A stretch of DNA of 64,000 nt from Adineta vaga (taxonomy: Eukaryota; Rotifera). This document shows positions 54,899 to 64,000 of this stretch, piece by piece. Below the pieces are notes generated by a model, which saw only the letters and a list, made by a program, of their open reading frames with translations, was not told the origin of the DNA and made no database searches. Each line of letters starts with the position of its first letter. Position 1 is the stretch's first letter. A program made the position numbers and the translations under genes. The stretch spans positions 18,910,001-18,974,000 of the forward strand of contig CP075492.1 in assembly GCA_021613535.1 (NCBI GenBank), given 5' to 3'.

Positions 54899-56472
54899 AT
54901 GCCTGATACAAAAACTCATCCAACAAAAACAAATGTCTGCTTCAACTGGACTCGTCTTGTACTTTCGGCTACTCTCCCGATGATACTCGGCATTTTTACG
55001 ATCATTTTCACACTACAACAAAACTCGATTTCAAGTGCTACTCGTGAACAGGATCGACTACATGCAACTGAACTTCGCCAGCAAGTCATTTACGATGATT
55101 ACATTCATACAATATCTGACTTGTTACTTAGAACATCGTTCAATCGAACTAATCAGCATCAATTAAATCACATTGGATTCAAAACAGTTGATGTCATACA
55201 ACATTTGAATCATGCCCAAAAACGGGATGTGATTTTCTTTCTTTATAGTCATGAACTGAATCGAAAGACTATGCCAGAGAATCAACGCGTTATTCTCAGT
55301 GGAGCTGATCTAACTAACGTTCATTTCGTTCAGTCAACTCGTACGAATTGCAATCTTCGCAATATATCTTTAACATATATTCTCGCTGCCAAGATCGTAT
55401 TCGACAGATGTGACATTAACTACGCCGGATTTGAAAATGCATGGCTCGTTGGTGCGAAATTCATCAACTCACTAATGCAAGGTGTGCATTTTTACAAGGC
55501 TAATTTAACTGGTGCTGTATTTCACGGAGGAAATTTGAATAAAATAAGTTTTTCACATGCTAGTCTGGTCAACACACGATTCTCGGAAATAAATTCTGGA
55601 AACTTTGATTTCACCAATGCTGATCTTTTGCACAGTGACCTAACTAACAAATATCTGTGGTCTTCAGGACACACTATCGTTAATACTCGATTGTCCAATG
55701 GTTCTTTCAGCGCAATTAGCAGTTCTAATTTAATCGCTAATGGTGGCGCAGAAAACGATGTAAGTGCGAGTATGATCTCTAGTTGTACGAAAGAGTGAAC
55801 TTGATGATCCTGGCCGGAGTCTTTTATCAGAACTGGCGTCAGTTAGTCAGGGGTGCTCGACTATAATTACTCAGAAATTGCAGAAGATGTTGCCAAAATT
55901 GACTTCTTGATTTTTGTAGTGTGTTGCTGGCCGTCTTAGACGTTGGAATCCGCTTTCTGGGCATCAACCGCTTGATGTTTATGACACAACACGCTCTGAA
56001 ACGACTATTCTCCCAGCTGTCAATGGAAAATGTTACTTTCGTAAGATAACTTCAAGTCGTATGTTTCAACTAGTCTCACACACCTCCTATTCACTGTTGA
56101 TCAATGCGGAGATGGCTTATTTCAATATTTCCGCCTATATGGGCTGTACAATAGCGAACAGAAATAATGACCATATCCTGATCGATATGAGATGTTGGAA
56201 TGAATATTATGCTGGAAATGTGTGCGCTAAATTAAGTATGACAGATACATTTTCACTTTTTCTTCTGCATTTTTCATTAATTCTTAGGAATGAGTAAGAA
56301 CGCGTCTGGCTTTCAATATCAATCAACAACTGGATTAATTCCAAAAGGGACTGCACATTTTCGAGTTTGGGTGGAAACAAATATATTGTTTCCTTCTAAA
56401 CACAATGATAGTATTGTACAAGCTTGTTTCGTCGACGACATCAAATTGTTTATTTTCAAGAAAGAAAATTGA
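54899..56472 (+). CDS. Membrane pentapeptide-repeat protein with C-terminal NGxAE domain
   Basis: Exons 54899-55759, 55920-56235 and 56288-56472 (introns 160 and 52 bp) give 453 aa in frame. The N-terminus is cytoplasmic with a helix at about 20-41 (LVLSATLPMILGIFTIIFTL). A coiled region follows (REQDRLHATELRQQVIYDDY), then about 130 residues of pentapeptide repeats with A(D/N)L/F periodicity (LSGADLTNVHF, GAKFINSLMQGVHF, ANLTGAVFHGGNLN, TNADLLHSDLTN), which fold as a square beta-helix. The C-terminal 170 residues begin NLIANGGAENDCV, a typical start of secreted carbohydrate-binding-like sandwich domains, and end CFVDDIKLFIFKKEN. Pentapeptide proteins are chiefly bacterial, so horizontal origin followed by intron gain is likely. 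The second domain is reminiscent of exon 7 of the gene at 10261. Confidence 0.85.
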
Positions 56473-56905
56473 TAGGACAAAGAAGTTCAGTTGTTCGCTT
56501 CTCTTATTTGATGTTTTGTGAATAAAAACGGCGCGAAGTGTGGTTGGAAAAGGATATACGAAACTACGCACGCACACTCTCCTTTCGAAAGTTATCATGT
56601 AAATGATTTATTCTCTTTCTCGTAGAGAAGAGTCTTACAAACATAAATTGCCTATGCACAGTTCACTGATTATGGTCGAAAAATAAGATGCAAATAAAAA
56701 GAAATCCGTTTTATAAAGTTTGCTCCAAGGGTAATCGCAGTTGAGGAACTCGAATCTGATTTACCTTGTTAAAATAAAGACAAAAATGAATAAAATTGAA
56801 TTCTTACGAAATTCTGATCTTATCTTTCTCACTATTGTGAAATTACATTTACGCACGTGTTTTATTCATTCGACAACCTATCTTCTGTATTATAGAATAT
56901 ATAAC
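56473..56905. other. Intergenic, repeat fragment
   Basis: Around 56575-56610 the CTTTCGAAAGTTATCATGTA words match part of the dispersed repeat at 27030 and 42262. No gene is seen. Confidence 0.45.
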
Positions 56906-57874
56906 ATGTCTACTAAATTTGAAAATCTTTCCTGTGAAATAATTATGATTATAATGGAATATATTGATAATCCACTAATGATTTTCTTCAATTTAAATTC
57001 TTATATAAATCAAATATTATCTGATCATCGTATAAAATTAAATATTAAAATTGAAAATGATCAATATAAAATGAATTCATTACCAATCAATTTAACACGT
57101 TTAATCTTGATGGATTTTAAAGGTCAAAATTTACGAAGATTTAATATTTTAAAATCACTTAATTTATTTATCAATGAAAATATGATAAGTAAATTTAAAC
57201 TTCCATTATCATTAGAATATTTTAAAATACATTTTCATAATGATATATCATCATTGTTATTTCAATCATTACCAACGTTAACACGATTACAAACTTTGAT
57301 TATAAATAGTAAAAAATTAATAGAACTTTATTTTCCTATTGATACAACTATATTTAATCGAAATATCAAAATATTACAATTAAAAAATATCTCAACAGTT
57401 GTTTCATCGATCTACGATTGTGAAGAATTAAGTCAATTGAAATATTTAGAATTACAATTGTGCAAAATTGATGAACTATTTCATAATATTTCATTTAGTT
57501 TTCCTTCTCTTTTAAAATCTTTAATTATTCGATTTCAATTATCATTTACAAATTTAGAATATTTACTTAATAATTGCATGGAAAACAATTTAAAACGTTT
57601 AGAACTCTATAGTGAAAGTAATATTCCACAATTGGATTATTTTGATGGAAAACGATGGTGTAAATTATTTGAACGATTTCAAACATTAACAAAATGTCGA
57701 ATTGAATTAACTCAAAAAGGTCAACGGGGAATTTATAACAATATTCATCGAGAATTTACACAAGAATTGCAACGAATGAATGAATTAAAAGAAAAATGGA
57801 ATATGAACTGTTTCTCTTGTTGTCCAGGAAAACATGGAACAACTTTATATATACGAATTTCAGCAAATTTGTGA
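56906..57874 (+). CDS. F-box protein with LRR-like C-terminus
   Basis: 322 aa from the ATG at 56906 (MSTKFENLSCEIIMIIMEYI). Residues 3-45 match an F-box, with the bdelloid form FENLSxEII...EYID...FFNLN. The rest is Leu/Ile-rich with irregular repeats (LKSLNLFINENM, LKYLELQLCKIDELF, LKRLELYSESNIPQLDYF) like a divergent leucine-rich repeat array. The expected role is as the substrate-recognition subunit of an SCF ubiquitin ligase, with the F-box binding Skp1. In-frame codons exist upstream to 56741, but no earlier start gives a sensible protein. Single exon; bdelloids have a large F-box family. Confidence 0.83.
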   Translation: MSTKFENLSCEIIMIIMEYIDNPLMIFFNLNSYINQILSDHRIKLNIKIENDQYKMNSLPINLTRLILMDFKGQNLRRFNILKSLNLFINENMISKFKLPLSLEYFKIHFHNDISSLLFQSLPTLTRLQTLIINSKKLIELYFPIDTTIFNRNIKILQLKNISTVVSSIYDCEELSQLKYLELQLCKIDELFHNISFSFPSLLKSLIIRFQLSFTNLEYLLNNCMENNLKRLELYSESNIPQLDYFDGKRWCKLFERFQTLTKCRIELTQKGQRGIYNNIHREFTQELQRMNELKEKWNMNCFSCCPGKHGTTLYIRISANL

Positions 57875-57916
57875 ATTTTTTACACTAAATTGGATTGTAA
57901 AGTGTACGGGAATGAA

Positions 57917-57968
57917 GTTGAGGGTGGGTGTGAATAAGAGTGAAGAAGATATACTCACACTCTCAAGA
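57917..57968. repeat. Telomere-like hairpin
   Basis: GTTGAGGGTGGGTGTGAATA and TATACTCACACTCTCAAG form inverted arms immediately beyond the F-box gene stop. Confidence 0.7.
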
Positions 57969-58119
57969 TGTGATAATAACTTTCTAGTCTCTGAATTGTG
58001 TTCACTACGATTTTGTTCAGCACGTGATTATAATCTAAATTAAAACTGGTTCATATATTCCTATGATTTATTCGTTTAAATAATTGCGATATGAACTTTG
58101 ATAATAATATGAAAATATA

Positions 58120-59741
58120 TCAAAAGAATTTCGTCCAGGCAAAGAAAAAATTATATATTCGTTTAAAAATTGATGGATAATCATTATCCCAACAGTTAAC
58201 TTTAGGATTATAAAATTGACTAATTCGAATTAATTTTGTTGTTGCTGTTTCCCAATTAAAATTTGGTAAAGTTATATTTTTAATTGAAAATACATAACGT
58301 ATTAATTCAAGTAAATATATTTTCTGTTGATTATTTTCTTTCATTGCATATAAACGTTGATAATGACCAAGTAAACAAAGTGTTGAATGTATATCATACG
58401 TAGCTCCTGGCATATAATCACCTCCAATATCATATATTTGTGTCCATTGAAGATATTTTATATATTCTGAATCATTTTTATTTAAACGATGAAGTTCTTT
58501 AGTAAGGTCTTCAATTGTTTCATAATCATCAACATGAATATATGAATTTGGTACACCTATACGTTTATATTGTTCTTTTGAAGCACCTAAAACAATTGGT
58601 ACAGCTTGACTATTAAGTCCATTCATCCAATATTTTTCTGTAATATATGTATCACATTTAGAATTTTCAAATGATAAATAAAAACGATAATTTGATATTG
58701 TTGTTTGTGTACAGTTTGTTATACCTTTTGGACATCTTATTGGTACAATACGTGAATTAAATAATGATGAACAAAAACCAAAAATATCAACTTGAATACC
58801 TGGTTGTGATCGTAATTTTGAAACATATTCTTCTCGACCAGAATGACTATGACAATTTGATACAAACCATGCTATGTAAATAATATTTCGATTTAAAATT
58901 CGTGGAATGATTGGTTTTAAATAGGGTTGAAGAGATTGAATTAAATCATTTGATAATGGTTTATTACAAGTATATGGACAAACTTTTGAATGATAATTTT
59001 GTCGAATATTAATTTCATTAATTAATACTTTTGAAAGTATATTTAAATAAGTTGAATTTAGATTTTCAAATAAATTTGATTGAAGAATAAATGATGAATA
59101 AATAGTACGATTAAATTTGTAATTGAATTTATTTTCAAGAAGATTTATTATTTCAGGTTTAATACGATATCCCTAAAGAAATTTTAATTAATTAATTCTT
59201 TATTTTTTATTCTATATTGATTGAAACATACTTTATATTGAATATGAATATCAGATTCTGGTTTTAATGTTGCTGTTAAATTAAACCAATCATCAAGATC
59301 TGTTATATTCGTTATTTGAACTGTTTCATAAGATTTTTTTGGTGATTCTTCAGTATGTAATAACCATAATTGTGATTGATATTTTTTTCGATAAGATTCT
59401 TTTCCATTTGATAATTTTGGTAAACGAACTAAATCAACTAAACTAACAAAAATTCCATCAGCATAGGGATATTCTTCTGGATCAAGTAAACCACATATTT
59501 GTTTTAAATTTTCATTAAAAAGACTTGTATGTGAATCAGTACGTTTACCATATGTTGTTGTATAATGAGAAATATAGATTTTTTTAAATAAATCTTTTCT
59601 TTCACTTACAAAACGAACTTGAGGAATAAATGGTTGAAATATTTGAATTATTGAATAATAAAATATGAAAATAGATATTGAAATAAAACAAATTATATAG
59701 AATAAGATTCTTCGTGTAAATTTAGTTTTATTAATAAACAT
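58120..59741 (-). CDS. Alpha-1,3-fucosyltransferase-like protein (GT10)
   Basis: Exons 59741-59232 and 59172-58120 (59-bp intron, phase 0) give 520 aa. It is a type II Golgi topology: short basic N-terminus and a helix at about 11-31 (ILFYIICFISISIFIFYYS). A luminal stem/N-terminal Rossmann domain follows, with WLLHTEESPK. The second exon has IAWFVSNCHSHSGREEYVSK, then IQVDIFGFCSS. Then comes the GT10 signature YRFYLSFENSKCDTYITEKY with NGLNSQAVPIVLGASKEQY and SYIHVDDYETIEDLTKEL, which hold the GDP-fucose site. Cysteines near the C-terminus are family-like. Transfer of fucose from GDP-fucose to GlcNAc of glycans is expected; acceptor and linkage are uncertain. Confidence 0.9.
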
Positions 59742-60832
59742 TTTAAATAATAATATTTATAATCATTTTTATTATCTAAGAAATAATGTCACTATGTATT
59801 GATTGAAATATTCAAATTTATTTGCACATTTCTGTTGGTAAGAAGAAAAGAAAAGTGTTATATAAACTTTTCGTTCTTTCAGTTACGTTTAAAACTATTA
59901 TAATTACCATGACATTTCTTTTATGTTCGTTGTTGATTGTTTTTTCTTTAAATGTTGACATTTCGAATGAATGAAAACTATTTATAAATCAATTTCATTT
60001 GTGTGTGAGTATATGAACAATCATAAGACGAAAAGAATGGAATTTAGTGGAAATGTTATAAATTGATTTGTTTTTTGTCAGAGAAATTTCAGTTTAAAAT
60101 CAATAAACATACCAACAATTCAATACAATTTGTTATAGGGAAAACGTAAATGAATAAGATTTGGTGTAAAAATTGGAAAAATATCTAAGTATAGGTACAG
60201 CGATCAGTATATTATCTCGAAAAATATCATTATTTGAATCAATTTATTTTCAAAGTATGACTGAATTTTCTAATGTTATTCTTCTAAAAAGGTTATATCA
60301 GTAAAACTTACTACATAAAAGTCACTGTATGATATAAAAATATTCTCTCATCGATTAAAACGAAAGTTTTGAAAAATAACGATTTGACGATTACACAATG
60401 TATAATAAATCTTTTCTTCTGTTTGTTGAAGTACTTCATAAATTAAGAAAGGGTTTATCTCTTCGTCAAGTACGTGATTGTTAAAGTAGAATGGGATATT
60501 TTTTATTAAATGTCAACAAATGATAATATAGTTCAATTTAAATTAGAACAGTTAGAATTTAAAAAGTTGAAGCTACAGAGAAAATAAACGTTAACTATAC
60601 CTAAGAATGTATCACTGCGATGAATTAGTTCTTTTTTCAAAAATTGTTAAGAACCGCGGTATTGATTGAAATTTTTTTCCATGGAACCCTTTACAATTCA
60701 AATAGATATGTTTTTAACTGTATACATCGTTAAACATGAATAGAGCGATCATATATAAAATTATTACGAATTCTTTCCTATAAGATGTTTTTCAAAATAA
60801 GAAGCGAACAATTCATCTTAGCGTGTACTGTA
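59742..60832. other. AT-rich intergenic, nothing seen
   Basis: About 1.1 kb between the fucosyltransferase start and the ABC transporter stop, without coding signal or clear repeat. Confidence 0.45.

Positions 60833-64000
<3,168 letters not shown>

Overview
This window reads as nuclear DNA of a bdelloid rotifer (Adineta/Rotaria type). The case rests on several things seen together: an AT-rich genome with very short introns (mostly 47-63 bp), recurring motifs of the bdelloid telomere type (TGTGGG and its complement), lineage-expanded rhodopsin-like GPCRs with poor DRY motifs, LDLa/EGF/7TM giants, NHL, F-box and kelch surface proteins, and genes that look acquired from non-metazoans (ice-binding-like protein, pentapeptide-repeat protein, SDR). 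I ran no database search; family names come from motif recognition.

Layout. 0-12.5 kb: a small inverted-repeat element; a minus-strand gene that can be spliced into a death-effector-domain / transmembrane / double-DM9 protein (1924-3238); a 1.75-kb Tc1/mariner element with 186-bp inverted repeats around a transposase with three stops; and two head-to-head paralogs built from a cysteine-rich repeat in which each repeat is one symmetric phase-1 exon (6804-8379 minus, 10261-11991 plus). 12.5-15.8 kb: a MULE with an FLYWCH-finger transposase and a 9-bp target duplication, inserted inside an open reading frame, then a frameshifted ORF that ends at a telomere-like hairpin. 17.2-20.8 kb: a membrane protein with a threonine minisatellite stalk and a seven-bladed kelch domain, its intron enlarged by a Tc1 element with 247-bp inverted repeats. 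20.8-24.1 kb: repeats and a decayed mariner transposase.

24.4-31.5 kb: a small membrane protein, an NHL-repeat protein, a GPCR, and a single-exon ionotropic glutamate receptor with a VGFG pore signature. 33-41 kb: an ice-binding-like (DUF3494) secreted protein, a GPCR, and three tandem copies of a two-TM extracellular module whose middle copy is a mosaic of its neighbours. 42.9-47.6 kb: a 1579-residue LDLa/EGF/7TM receptor. 48-53.9 kb: SDR, two GPCRs, a small unknown protein. 54.9-59.7 kb: pentapeptide-repeat protein with an NGxAE-type C-terminal domain, F-box protein, GT10 fucosyltransferase. 60.8-64 kb: the 3' two-thirds of an ABCB-type full ABC transporter that runs off the end.

Overall the genes are mostly cell-surface, secreted or sensory. 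They do not form an operon-like pathway; what unites the window is exon-module duplication, transposon insertion into introns and ORFs, and a scattered family of G-rich/C-rich hairpins.
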